Positions 34,562 through 44,534 of a stretch of 64,000 nt of DNA are shown here, piece by piece (the stretch's first letter is position 1; each line of letters begins with the position of its first letter). The stretch comes from Streptomyces sp. SID13726 (lineage in GTDB: Bacteria; Actinomycetota; Actinomycetes; Streptomycetales; Streptomycetaceae): assembly GCF_010548375.1 (NCBI RefSeq), contig NZ_JAAGLY010000004.1:579813-643812 (forward strand), read 5' to 3'. Position numbers and translations under genes: made by a program. Under the pieces are notes generated by a model. The model worked only from the letters and a program-made list of their open reading frames with translations, was not told the origin of the DNA and made no database searches.

Positions 34562-35845
34562 GTGGCCGCGCCCATGCAGCTGACTCGAATGCACCGCGTG
34601 CTCATAGGCGTGGTCGTGTTCGGCGCCGTGATCATCGCCGGCATCGGCTTCGCGGGGTCCTACGCGGCCGTCCGTGAACTCGCGATCCAGAAGGGCTTCG
34701 GGAACTTCAGCTACGTGTTCCCGATCGGCATCGACGCGGGCATCTGTGTCCTGCTGGCCCTGGACCTGCTCCTGACGTGGATCCGTATCCCCTTCCCCCT
34801 CCTCCGTCAGACGGCCTGGCTGCTGACGGCCGCCACGATCGCCTTCAACGGCGCGGCGGCCTGGCCGGATCCGCTCGGTGTGGGCATGCACGCGGTGATC
34901 CCGATCCTGTTCGTGGTCGCGGTGGAGGCGGCCCGCCACGCGATCGGCCGGATCGCCGACATCACGGCGGACAAGCACATGGAGGGCGTCCGCCTCACCC
35001 GCTGGCTCCTCTCCCCGATCCCCACGTTCCTCCTCTGGCGCCGCATGAAGCTCTGGGAGCTCCGCTCCTACGAGCAGGTCATCAAGCTGGAGCAGGAACG
35101 TCTCGTCTACCGGGCCCGCCTCCACTCCCGCTTCGGCCGGGCCTGGCGCCGCAAGGCCCCGGTGGAGTCCCTGATGCCCCTGCGCCTGGCCCGCTACGGC
35201 GTCCCGCTCGCGGAGACCGCCCCGGCGGGGCTGGCGGCGGCAGGCATCGAACCGGCGTTGCTGCCCCCCGCGCCCGCGGCGGCTCCGGCCCCGCAGCGAA
35301 CGGCGCCCCCCGGTGAGCAGCGCCTGGAGCTGAACAGCACCCGCAGGCCGCAGCAGGCCGAACCCGAACCGGTCCCGGATCCGGATCCCGATCCGGACCA
35401 GAGCCCCTGGTTCGAATCCCCCAAGCAGGTCGAGTACCACGGCGGCTACAACCCCGACTACGACCCCGCGGAGCAGTACAACCGCTGGTACGAGGAGCAA
35501 CTCGAGGCGGAGCAGTACGAGTTGCAGCAGATCCAGTACGAGGAACCCCCCAGGGAACCCTCCGCCGAACCCTCGATGGAGGAGACCGGCAGCTTCCCCA
35601 TCCCGGTGACCACCGGCCGCACCCGGGAACTGGGCGAGGGCGGCGGCTCCCCGGAACCGACGGAGGAAGACTTCTACCAGGTCTTCAAGAAGTCGATAGA
35701 CGGCAGCTACCCGTCCCCCGGCCAGCTCAGGGGTGACGTGGAGGCGACCTACGGCGTCGTCCTCCCGCAGCGCGAGGCCGAACGCATGGTCAACCGCTTC
35801 ACGAACCGCCACACGGCGGAACTCCAGGAAGACCACATCGCATAA
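34562..35845 (+). CDS. DUF2637 membrane protein
   Basis: A 427-residue protein from GTG 34562 (GGAGGGGAG upstream). The N-terminal DUF2637 region has four membrane helices (about 10-135: HRVLIGVVVFGAVIIAGIGFAGSYAAVRELA, GIDAGICVLLALDLLL, TAWLLTAATIAFNGAAAW, HAVIPILFVVAVEAARH). The cytoplasmic C-terminal half is Pro/Glu/Tyr-rich with Asp-Pro repeats and ends in a small helical domain (YPSPGQLRGDVEATYGVVLPQREAERMVNRF). DUF2637 also occurs in Spd-type plasmid spread proteins, but the context here is chromosomal. Function unknown. Confidence 0.82.
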   Translation: MAAPMQLTRMHRVLIGVVVFGAVIIAGIGFAGSYAAVRELAIQKGFGNFSYVFPIGIDAGICVLLALDLLLTWIRIPFPLLRQTAWLLTAATIAFNGAAAWPDPLGVGMHAVIPILFVVAVEAARHAIGRIADITADKHMEGVRLTRWLLSPIPTFLLWRRMKLWELRSYEQVIKLEQERLVYRARLHSRFGRAWRRKAPVESLMPLRLARYGVPLAETAPAGLAAAGIEPALLPPAPAAAPAPQRTAPPGEQRLELNSTRRPQQAEPEPVPDPDPDPDQSPWFESPKQVEYHGGYNPDYDPAEQYNRWYEEQLEAEQYELQQIQYEEPPREPSAEPSMEETGSFPIPVTTGRTRELGEGGGSPEPTEEDFYQVFKKSIDGSYPSPGQLRGDVEATYGVVLPQREAERMVNRFTNRHTAELQEDHIA

Positions 35846-35855
35846 GAACCGAAGA

Positions 35856-35892
35856 GAAGAAGGGGCCCTCCGCACCGGAGGGCCCCTTCTTC
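35856..35892. terminator. Bidirectional terminator hairpin
   Basis: A 17-bp perfect stem (GAAGAAGGGGCCCTCCG and complement) with a 3-nt loop, between the convergent DUF2637 and lysS genes. Confidence 0.85.
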
Positions 35893-35904
35893 CGTACCGC
35901 CTGC

Positions 35905-37647
35905 CTACTCCCCGAGCAACGCCCGGACCCGCTCCTGCCCCACCGCCAGCAGCAGCGTGGGCAGCCGGGGCCCGGTGTCCCGGGACACCAGCAGCTGGTA
36001 CAGCAGCGCGAAGAACGCCCGCTGGGCCGTCTTGATCTCGGCCGGCAGCTCCTTGGGCGTGGCGTCGGCCGGGAACCCGGCCTGCACCTTGGGCACGCCG
36101 TACACGAGATGGGTCAGCCCGTCGAGCGACCAGTGCGAGGCCAGCCCGTCAAGGAGCAGCCGCAGCGACTGCCGGGACGCCTCGTCCAGAGACTTCAGCA
36201 GCTCGGCGTCGGCCTCGTCGCGCACGATGGTCCGCTGGTCGGCGGGCACCTGCGTGTTGATCCAGGCCTCGGCCTTGTCGTACCGCGGCCGGGCCTCGTC
36301 CAGCGCCGAGATCGGATCGGCCGGGTCCAGCTCGCTGAGGATCCGCAGCGCCTGGTCCTCGTGCCCGGCGGTGATGTCGGCGACGGACGCGAGCGTCCGG
36401 TACGGCAGCACCCGCGCCGTCCGCGGCAGTTCACCCTCGGCGGTCCGCACGGCACGCGCGTGTGCGGCCACGTCGGCCGGCAGGGCGGAGCCGTCGGCGA
36501 CCTTGGCGTCCAGCTTGTCCCACTCGTCGTAGAGCCGCTGGATCTCCTGGTCGAAGGCGATCTTGAAGGACTGGTTGGGCCGACGGCGGGCGTACAGCCA
36601 CCGCAGGAGCTGCGGCTCCATGATCTTCAGCGCGTCCCCGGGGGTCGGCACCCCGCCCCTGGACGAAGACATCTTCGCCATGCCGCTGATCCCGACGAAG
36701 GCGTACATGGGCCCGATGGGCTGCTTGCCGCCGAAGATCCCGACGATCTGCCCGCCGACCTGGAAGGACGACCCGGGGGACGAGTGGTCGACACCGCTCG
36801 GCTCGAAGACGACACCCTCGTAGGCCCACCGCATCGGCCAGTCGACCTTCCAGACCAGCTTGCCGCGGTTGAACTCGTTCAGCCGGACGGTCTCGGAGAA
36901 ACCGCAGGCGTTGCAGGTGTACGACAGCTCGGTCGTGGCGTCGTCGTACGAGGTGACCGTGGTGAGGTCCTTCTCGCAGTTGCCGCAGTAGGGCTTGTAC
37001 GGGAAGTACCCGGCGGACCCGGCGGAGCCGTCGTCCTCACCGGCGGCCCCGGACCCCTCGGCGGCCTCGACCTCGGCGTCGTCGAGAGGCTTCTGCTGCT
37101 TCTTCGCGGCGGGAGCCTTCTTCGTCCGGTACTGGTCGAGGATCGCGTCGATGTCGCCCCGGTGCGCCATGGCGTGCAGGATCTGCTCGCGGTAGACGCC
37201 CGAGGTGTACTGCGCGGTCTGGCTGATCCCGTCGAACTCGACACCCAGCTCGGCGAGCGCCTCGACCATGGCGGCCTTGAAGTGCTCGGCCCAGTTCGGG
37301 TACGACGACCCCTTCGGCGCCGGCACCGAGGTCAGCGGCTTGCCGATGTGCTCGCCCCAGCTGTCGTCCACGCCCGCGACGCCGGCCGGGACCTTGCGGT
37401 AGCGGTCGTAGTCGTCCCAGGAGATGAGGTGCCGGACCTGGTGGCCACGGCGCCGGAGCTCGTCGGCGACGAGGTGCGGGGTCATGACCTCGCGGAGGTT
37501 CCCCAGGTGAATGGGCCCGGAGGGGGACAGCCCGGACGCGACGACGACCGGTTTGCCCGGGGCCCGACGCTCCGACTCCTCGATGACCTCATCCGCGAAA
37601 CGGGAGACCCAGTCGGTGGTCTCAGCGCTCTGACCCACGATCGGCAC
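35905..37647 (-). CDS. lysS: Class I lysyl-tRNA synthetase
   Basis: A 580-residue class I (archaeal-type) LysRS, not the usual bacterial class II enzyme. The HIGH-equivalent is PSGPIHLGN (42-50) and the KMSKS-equivalent is AKMSSSRG (about residue 328). A zinc-like CGNC ... CNAC pair lies in the inserted region (about 222-250), preceded by a low-complexity Lys/Glu/Gly/Ala insert. It attaches lysine to tRNA-Lys. GTG 37647 is preceded by AAGGAC. Divergent from argS with about 190 bp between, which contains one dispersed motif copy. Confidence 0.95.
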   Translation of the reverse strand: MPIVGQSAETTDWVSRFADEVIEESERRAPGKPVVVASGLSPSGPIHLGNLREVMTPHLVADELRRRGHQVRHLISWDDYDRYRKVPAGVAGVDDSWGEHIGKPLTSVPAPKGSSYPNWAEHFKAAMVEALAELGVEFDGISQTAQYTSGVYREQILHAMAHRGDIDAILDQYRTKKAPAAKKQQKPLDDAEVEAAEGSGAAGEDDGSAGSAGYFPYKPYCGNCEKDLTTVTSYDDATTELSYTCNACGFSETVRLNEFNRGKLVWKVDWPMRWAYEGVVFEPSGVDHSSPGSSFQVGGQIVGIFGGKQPIGPMYAFVGISGMAKMSSSRGGVPTPGDALKIMEPQLLRWLYARRRPNQSFKIAFDQEIQRLYDEWDKLDAKVADGSALPADVAAHARAVRTAEGELPRTARVLPYRTLASVADITAGHEDQALRILSELDPADPISALDEARPRYDKAEAWINTQVPADQRTIVRDEADAELLKSLDEASRQSLRLLLDGLASHWSLDGLTHLVYGVPKVQAGFPADATPKELPAEIKTAQRAFFALLYQLLVSRDTGPRLPTLLLAVGQERVRALLGE

Positions 37648-37718
37648 GTCCTTCTTTCTGGCTTGGGCAGCTTGAACAAGCTGCGCCTATCAGTCTAGGC
37701 GGCACAGTCACCTGCCCA

Positions 37719-37748
37719 GGGGCGCGGGGAACTGCGCGACAAGCCCCC
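37719..37748 (+). repeat. Dispersed intergenic motif, 30-bp copy
   Basis: Identical over 30 nt to 28261-28290 (begins GGGGCGCGGGGAACTGCGCG). It lies between the divergent lysS and argS starts, so it is transcribed, if at all, in a 5' region. Confidence 0.85.
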
Positions 37749-37836
37749 ACCGGCCCGCAGCCAAAAAACCGCTTCACACCCCGTGGGATACTGACGAGGT
37801 CTATCTGATCCCCCAAGGAGAACGGCACCCACTCCC

Positions 37837-39600
<1,764 letters not shown>

Positions 39601-39661
39601 GACGCCCCGGAGTCACAGGCTCAGTACGGCTCGCAACGCGATGTCGACCCGTTCCATCTGC

Positions 39662-40195
39662 TCACCGGGCAGGTCTCCGTGGTACGTGCCGTCCTCGAAG
39701 CGGGTCCGTGACCCGCACGGCGACCAGGGATTCCGGGTGCAGGTCGTCCAGGTCCATGGTGTCCCTCGGTTGCCGATCTCCTGAGAAACCCTCCGGGATC
39801 CAGGAGAACTCGCACCACACCGCCTTCCCCAACGTCCGCTCCCGCACCCCCCACTTGTCGCTCAGCGCGGCGACGAGCAGCAGCCCCCGGCCGCCCTCGT
39901 CGCCGTCGTGCACGACATGCGGCACACCGCCGCCGCTGTCGTGGACCTCGACGACGAGCCCGTGCCCGTCGAACCGCATGAGAAGCCTCAACTGGCGGCC
40001 GGGCGGCACCCCGTGGAGCACCGCGTTGGTCACCAGCTCACTCACGCACAGCAACACGTCGTCGGCGCGTTCGGTCCCGGCGAGGCCCCAGCCGGCGAGC
40101 GTCTGGGCCGCGAACATCCGTGCGGCCGGGACGGATCGGCGTTCGCGGCGGAAGAACCTCTCGCGCAGGGGAGGGAGTTGGAGTGTCTCGTTCAC
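39662..40195 (-). CDS. Anti-sigma-type ATP-binding protein (HATPase_c_2), apparent 3' frameshift
   Basis: A 177-residue protein with a GHKL ATPase domain (about 15-140): N box ELVTNAVLHG, G1 VEVHDSGGGVP, G2 DEGGRGLLLVAALSDKWG. These RsbW-like proteins act as anti-sigma/serine kinases in Streptomyces. The annotated reading ends ...VTDPLRGRHVPRRPAR, but the last dozen codons have poor codon use, and shifting by one base at the GGG run 39702-39704 restores a good frame to a stop at 39613 (RFEDGTYHGDLPGEQ...). It is divergent from an XRE/DUF397 pair, a common grouping (whiJ/abaA-like). Confidence 0.8.
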   Translation of the reverse strand: MNETLQLPPLRERFFRRERRSVPAARMFAAQTLAGWGLAGTERADDVLLCVSELVTNAVLHGVPPGRQLRLLMRFDGHGLVVEVHDSGGGVPHVVHDGDEGGRGLLLVAALSDKWGVRERTLGKAVWCEFSWIPEGFSGDRQPRDTMDLDDLHPESLVAVRVTDPLRGRHVPRRPAR

Positions 40196-40235
40196 GGGAC
40201 GAGGGTTGCGCAGAGTGACTAGGGTTGATCACTTG

Positions 40236-40268
40236 GTGAACCCGTACAGATTTTTTGTACGGGTTCAC
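40236..40268. promoter_or_regulatory. 33-bp palindrome between divergent regulator genes
   Basis: GTGAACCCGTACA (40236-40248), 7-nt A/T spacer GATTTTT, then the exact 13-bp reverse complement (40256-40268). It is centred between the ATPase start (40195) and the XRE start (40309) and is a likely operator for the XRE regulator. Confidence 0.65.
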
Positions 40269-40308
40269 ACCCGGTGACGTACGCGTCCCAAGGGGGAGGG
40301 AGACCTGC

Positions 40309-41136
40309 ATGAGCGCCAGGAAGCCGCCGCGGCCGAAGAATCTCACGTCCATGAAGATGCTGGGCAAGCAGTTGGGGGCGGCCCGCCGTATCGCGGGCCA
40401 TACCCAGGGCGCCCTGGCCAGGCTGGTGAAGGTCGAAGAGGAGACGATCGCGTCGATCGAGCAGGGCAGGCGGAACCTGAAACCGGACCTGGCAGCACTG
40501 CTCGACGAAGTCCTGGACACCAAGGGGATGTTGGCGACGGGAGTGGCCCATCTCCCGGACATCGACCAGTTCCCGCTGTGGGCCGAGCTGTACATGCAGC
40601 ACGAGCGAGAGGCGATCGCGCTGTCCTGGTACGACAACGCGGTTCTGCCGGGTCTCCTCCAGATCGACCCGTACGTCCGAGCCGTACTTCGTAACCGCGT
40701 TCCCGCGTACGACGAGAGCGAGATCGAGACGCGTACGGCGGCCCGCGTGGAGCGCCAGGAGATCCTGCACCGCCAGAACCCGCCGACGCTGAGCTTCATC
40801 GTTTGGGAACCGGTGCTGCACATGAGGATCGGCGGGCACGAGGTCCGACGGGAGCAACTGCGGCACCTGCGAGCGGTGTCCGAACTCCCCTGCGTGTCAC
40901 TCCAGTTCCTGCCACTGGACAGCCCCTACAACGCTGGGCTGAACGGCCCCTTCACCCTCCTGGAAACCCCGGACCACCAGCACCTCGCGTACACCGAGTC
41001 GCAACGCGGCAGCCAGTGGGTTTCCGACCCGGATGAGGTGTCCAGGCTGGCGCGCAAATATGCGATGCTGCGGACACAGGCCCTGACCACACAAGATTCC
41101 AGGGACCTGCTCGACCGCCTGCTAGGAGAGCAATGA
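40309..41136 (+). CDS. XRE-family HTH regulator with DUF5753 domain
   Basis: A 275-residue regulator from ATG 40309 (GGGGGAGGGAG upstream). HTH_31/XRE domain about 18-72 (LGKQLGAARRIAGHTQGALARLVKVEEETIASIEQGRR) and DUF5753 about 90-268 (ELYMQHEREAIALSWYDNAVLPGLLQIDPYVRAVL ... EQLRHLRAVSELPCVSLQFLPL). This is the WhiJ-like class abundant in Streptomyces, usually paired with a DUF397 protein; here the DUF397 start overlaps its stop by 4 nt. The palindrome 41 bp upstream is probably its own binding site. Confidence 0.9.
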   Translation: MSARKPPRPKNLTSMKMLGKQLGAARRIAGHTQGALARLVKVEEETIASIEQGRRNLKPDLAALLDEVLDTKGMLATGVAHLPDIDQFPLWAELYMQHEREAIALSWYDNAVLPGLLQIDPYVRAVLRNRVPAYDESEIETRTAARVERQEILHRQNPPTLSFIVWEPVLHMRIGGHEVRREQLRHLRAVSELPCVSLQFLPLDSPYNAGLNGPFTLLETPDHQHLAYTESQRGSQWVSDPDEVSRLARKYAMLRTQALTTQDSRDLLDRLLGEQ

Positions 41137-41321
41137 GCGCCGAAGCACTTCAGTGGTTCAAGTCGACGTACAGCGGCGATGAAGGCGGCCAGTGCGTCGA
41201 GGTGGCCAACTCCCCCCGTGCCATCCACATCCGCGACTCCAAGCAAACCCCCGCCCCCACGGCCCCCACCCTCCAGGTAACCCCCACCACCTGGACCGCC
41301 TTCACCACCGGCCTCAAGTAG
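41133..41321 (+). CDS. DUF397 small protein
   Basis: A 62-residue DUF397 protein (WFKSTYSGDEGGQCVEVANSP, then AIHIRDSK). Such proteins partner XRE/DUF5753 regulators and have been likened to antitoxin or anti-regulator modules. ATG overlaps the XRE stop (ATGA). The C-terminal half is Thr/Pro-rich and lacks the usual short FI(AG) ending with Trp only (TTWTAFTTGLK). Confidence 0.88.
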   Translation: MSAEALQWFKSTYSGDEGGQCVEVANSPRAIHIRDSKQTPAPTAPTLQVTPTTWTAFTTGLK

Positions 41322-41339
41322 CAAAGCCACCGTCGGCCA

Positions 41340-41362
41340 TTGTCAGTGGCGGCACCTACAGT
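41340..41362 (+). promoter_or_regulatory. RecA-NDp/PafBC-type DNA-damage promoter
   Basis: TTGTCAGTG, exactly 8 nt, then TACAGT: a full match to TTGTCRGTG-N8-TANNNT, the RecA/LexA-independent DNA-damage promoter known from mycobacteria. The hexamer ends 7 nt before ATG 41370, so the transcript should be leaderless. Confidence 0.75.
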
Positions 41363-41369
41363 CACTGGC

Positions 41370-42215
41370 ATGGCGACTCTTCCCAACCCGCTGCCCACCC
41401 TCGCGGCAGACCCCAGCGGCCGCTCCCTCGGCCTTGAACTCCCCCTGGGGAGACTGATCGACGCGGCGGACGGCCCGTTGCTGTGGCATGCCGCGTACTC
41501 CGCCTCGCCCGGGGCCTGGGCGGCGTTGGGCGGCCGGGCCGGGCGAACCGGGCTGCTGCCGGTGCTGTTGGACGTCGGGGGGAGTGAAGGCGGGCCGCAG
41601 GAATGGGAGTTGAGGCCCGAGGAGATGTCGTACCCCGGGGACCACGACCCGGAGGAGCTGCTGGCCGAGTACTGGGAGTACGCGGTCGAGGAGCCCGACG
41701 ACCTCGACGAGACGATCGAGCCGTACGACGAGACGTGGCCCGGCACGGCCCGGGGGCCCGAGTCGCTGCCCGCCGACCCGGACACCCGCGCGGCCGAGTC
41801 GCTGCCCGCCGACCCGGACACCCGCGCGGCCGAGTCGGCGGACGCCCTCCTGGGCGAGGGCACATGGTTCAAGGACCCGCGTCTCGCCCTGGTCCCGGCC
41901 CGCCGTACCGCCGACATCCCGGCGGCGATCGGCTGGACGGGCCCGGTGAACTACGAGGGCGACACGGCCCGCCTGTGCGCGGTGCTGCGCTCCTGGGAGG
42001 ACCGCTTCGGCATACGGGTCGTCGCGCTGACCTTCGACCAGCTGGTGGTGTCCGTCGCCGCCCCGCCCACCACGCGGGAGGAGGCGGAGGCCGTCGCCGC
42101 CGAACACTTCGCGTTCTGCCCGGACAACATCACCCAGGGCGACGACGAAACCCTGCGCGAGTACGCCGAGCACCAGGTGCTGGACCAGCGCGTGTGGTCC
42201 TTCTGGTGGGACTGA
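41370..42215 (+). CDS. DUF4253 domain protein
   Basis: A 281-residue cytoplasmic protein. The C-terminal DUF4253 domain (about 170-281) is clear (WTGPVNYEGDTARLCAVLRSWEDRFGIRVVALTFDQLVVSVA ... AEHFAFCPDNITQG ... LREYAEHQVLDQRVWSFWWD). The middle is acidic and carries a 12-residue exact duplication (ESLPADPDTRAA). ATG 41370 is preferred; there is no ribosome-binding site but a RecA-NDp-like promoter at leaderless spacing, suggesting induction by DNA damage. Function of DUF4253 is unknown. Confidence 0.82.
   Translation: MATLPNPLPTLAADPSGRSLGLELPLGRLIDAADGPLLWHAAYSASPGAWAALGGRAGRTGLLPVLLDVGGSEGGPQEWELRPEEMSYPGDHDPEELLAEYWEYAVEEPDDLDETIEPYDETWPGTARGPESLPADPDTRAAESLPADPDTRAAESADALLGEGTWFKDPRLALVPARRTADIPAAIGWTGPVNYEGDTARLCAVLRSWEDRFGIRVVALTFDQLVVSVAAPPTTREEAEAVAAEHFAFCPDNITQGDDETLREYAEHQVLDQRVWSFWWD
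41760..41831 (+). repeat. 36-bp tandem duplication in DUF4253 gene
   Basis: Bases 41760-41795 recur exactly at 41796-41831, in frame, duplicating ESLPADPDTRAA. Perfect identity suggests a recent event. Confidence 0.92.
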
Positions 42216-42245
42216 GCCGGGCCGGGATCACGGCAGCCGAGACCG

Positions 42246-43103
42246 TCACCCGGGCAGCAGCACCGCGCCCGCCGGCGCCGTGATGCCGAACTCCTCCTCC
42301 AGCAGACTCCGCGCCTCCGCCTCCTCACTGACCTCGCGCTTGACGACACTGCCGTCGGCGCGGGTCTCGGTGAGGAGCGTGCCGTGGAGGAGGAGATGCC
42401 GGTCGGGGGTGACGCGCTGGACGTAGAGGCGCTGGGTGAAGGGTGAGCGCGGGTTGGTCGCGATGTGCCAGTTGATGACCTCGAAGTCGGGCTTCTCGAA
42501 CGGCTCCAGGGTGAAGGCGTACTGGTCGGCCCAGCCGCCTCCGCCGCCGTCGTAGGCCTGAAGCACCCACAGCGGCGACGGCCCCCGGTACGCCACCCGC
42601 ACCAGCCGATGGAGCCGCCCGGCGCCCCGGAACTCGGTGTCGGCCGTCAGCGGCACGGGTTCGAGGAGCGCCCCGATCGCCCCGAACCCGACGTCGGCGA
42701 GGTAGGGCCGCGGATCGGACTGCTGCTCACCGGGCACCTCCACCAGCAGCGCCATGTGCGTCCGGGGCCGGCTCTCGTAGCTGTCGGCCCCGATGACGAC
42801 CCGGGCCGCCAGCCGGGTCACCCGGAAGCCGAGGCTCTCCAGGGCGAGGGCGAGCAGGGTGTTGTGCTCGTAGCAGTACCCGCCGCGCCGGCCGCGCACG
42901 AGCTTGGCCATCAGGTCGCCGGGTTCGAGGGAGGGGGCGTGGCGGCGCAGGGCGTCGAGGTTCTCGAAGGGAATCCCCCGCATGTGCGCCAGATGCACGC
43001 CGGCGAGCGTCGCCAGGTCGGCCCGCCGTGCCCCCTCCCACCCGATCCGCGTCAGATACGCGTCCAGCTCGAACCCCGGGTCCTGCTCACTGTCGTCGGC
43101 CAT
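42246..43103 (-). CDS. Arylamine N-acetyltransferase
   Basis: A 285-residue NAT. The catalytic triad is visible: C77 (RRGGYCYEHN), H116 (RPRTHMALLV) and D137 (PYLADVGFG). NATs transfer acetyl from acetyl-CoA to arylamines; related actinomycete proteins form amide bonds in polyketide biosynthesis, but no such cluster is here. The start ATG 43103 begins MADDSEQDPGFELDAYLTRIGW, the usual NAT N-terminus. Convergent with the DUF4253 gene (30 bp between stops). Confidence 0.93.
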   Translation of the reverse strand: MADDSEQDPGFELDAYLTRIGWEGARRADLATLAGVHLAHMRGIPFENLDALRRHAPSLEPGDLMAKLVRGRRGGYCYEHNTLLALALESLGFRVTRLAARVVIGADSYESRPRTHMALLVEVPGEQQSDPRPYLADVGFGAIGALLEPVPLTADTEFRGAGRLHRLVRVAYRGPSPLWVLQAYDGGGGGWADQYAFTLEPFEKPDFEVINWHIATNPRSPFTQRLYVQRVTPDRHLLLHGTLLTETRADGSVVKREVSEEAEARSLLEEEFGITAPAGAVLLPG

Positions 43104-43173
43104 GCCCCCACGGTAGGCACGCCCCGCCCGCCCGTCGCCGGACCACGGCCGCACCTGCCCTGGAACCTTGGTC

Positions 43174-44079
43174 CTAGGACACCTTCGTACCGGTGGCCCC
43201 GTAGACGTTGATGTCGTCGTCCGTGACGTCGTTGATGTCGCGGTAGCGGATCTTCTCGATGTCGTCGAGGCTCTCGAAGTCCTCGGCGTCGATGGCGGGC
43301 GGCGCGGGCGCGGGCCCGGGGTGCCACAGGTGGGCGGGCACGACCCCGGGGGCGTCCAGTTCGACCCCGGAGACCTCGCCGAAGAACCGCTCCACCTCGG
43401 TCCTGGACCGGAACACAAAGGTGAACCCGCGCTCGGTGTACGTCCGCTGCACCGCGCGGGCCGGCCCGGGGTGCATCTCGTCGGTCAGGTGGCTGAGCAC
43501 CAGCCGGCTCCCCACGGGCAGCGCCTCCACGAGGTCCCGCACGATCGGGTAGGCCTCCTCGTCCTCCACGAAGTGCAGGATCGCGACCAGGCACAGCGCG
43601 ATCGGCTGGTCGAAGTCCAGGGTCTTGGCGGCCTGGTCGAGGATCTGCGCGGGGCTCTTGAAGTCGGCGTCGATGTAGTCCGTACGCCCCTCGGGTCCGC
43701 TGGTGAGCAGCGCGCGGGCGTGGGCCAGCACCACGGGGTCGTTGTCGACGTAGACGACCCGTGAGTCGGGCTGGACGCGCTGGGCGATCTGGTGGACGTT
43801 CTCGGCAGTCGGCAGCCCGGTGCCGATGTCGAGGAACTGCCGGATGCCGTCCTGCTCGGCGAGCCGGTTGACGGCCCGGCGCATGAAGTCGCGGTTGTGC
43901 CGTACGTCGAGGTAGCCGCGCGGGTTGGCGGCGAGCGCGGCGGCGGCGGCCGCGCGGTCGGCGGGGTAGTTGTCCTTGCCGCCGAGGAAGACGTCGTAGA
44001 CGCGCGCGGGGTGCGCCCTGGTGGTGTCGATCCTCTTGGCCAGCTCGGCCGGGTCCTGGCTCAGCGCGTCACCGGACAT
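43174..44079 (-). CDS. DUF574-type SAM-dependent methyltransferase
   Basis: A 301-residue protein of the actinobacterial DUF574 family: N-terminal HPARVYDVFLGGKDNYPADR, the SAM-binding FLDIGTGLPTAENVHQ (about 83-98), and VVYVDNDPVVLAHARALL. These putative methyltransferases are highly expanded in Streptomyces; substrates are unknown. The final strand region ends NDVTDDDINVYGATGTKVS. Same strand as the NAT gene, 70 bp upstream of it. Confidence 0.88.
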   Translation of the reverse strand: MSGDALSQDPAELAKRIDTTRAHPARVYDVFLGGKDNYPADRAAAAAALAANPRGYLDVRHNRDFMRRAVNRLAEQDGIRQFLDIGTGLPTAENVHQIAQRVQPDSRVVYVDNDPVVLAHARALLTSGPEGRTDYIDADFKSPAQILDQAAKTLDFDQPIALCLVAILHFVEDEEAYPIVRDLVEALPVGSRLVLSHLTDEMHPGPARAVQRTYTERGFTFVFRSRTEVERFFGEVSGVELDAPGVVPAHLWHPGPAPAPPAIDAEDFESLDDIEKIRYRDINDVTDDDINVYGATGTKVS

Positions 44080-44312
44080 GGGCGTCTCCCCTATGAGTTC
44101 GGTCCTTCAACGGACAACCACCACGATGGTCAAGAACCTAACCCGCGAAGGCAGTTGATGGTGCCCAGTGCCCGAAGTGGTCCGTCCCGCATCCCACTCG
44201 CCGAACACGGGACACCACATATCCCCAGCTCAGAGCCACCCCACCAGCACCCCCGTCCCGAATTCACAGACAGCCCTGGCGACCGCCCCCACCGACCCAG
44301 CAGCCTGATCCC

Positions 44313-44489
44313 ATGCCCACCGAAGTCCCCCCGCACCCCCTCATCCGCACGGCGATCGCCCTCACGGCCCTGGCCCTCCTCGCGCTCCCCGCCCTGACGG
44401 GCTGCCACGACGGCCAGGGCGTACGGGACGAGGGCCCGGCGAAGGACAGGGCGGCCGCCGTGGAACACCAGAAGGCCGCCCGGGGTTGA
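44313..44489 (+). CDS. Tiny lipoprotein
   Basis: A 58-residue product from ATG 44313: basic start, hydrophobic helix (about 10-30, TAIALTALALLALPAL) and lipobox LTGC at C32, followed by a short charged tail (DGQGVRDEGPAKDRAAAVEHQ). No ribosome-binding site is obvious. Codon use (almost all G/C-ending) supports coding. A hairpin at 44474-44499 (GGCCG.CCGG / CCGG.CGGCC, one mismatch) at the stop probably terminates it and the convergent DUF805 gene. Confidence 0.6.
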   Translation: MPTEVPPHPLIRTAIALTALALLALPALTGCHDGQGVRDEGPAKDRAAAVEHQKAARG

Positions 44490-44534
44490 CCGGACGGCCT
44501 CTGATCAGACGTGAGTCAGACGGTGCTGGTGCCC

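Noticed and set aside
35405..35425. T-loop-like GGTTCGAATCCC resembling a tRNA gene
   Set aside because: It lies inside the DUF2637 coding sequence and no acceptor or anticodon stems flank it.
34562..35845. DUF2637 protein as evidence of an integrated plasmid
   Set aside because: No replication, integration or transfer genes and no att-like repeats nearby.
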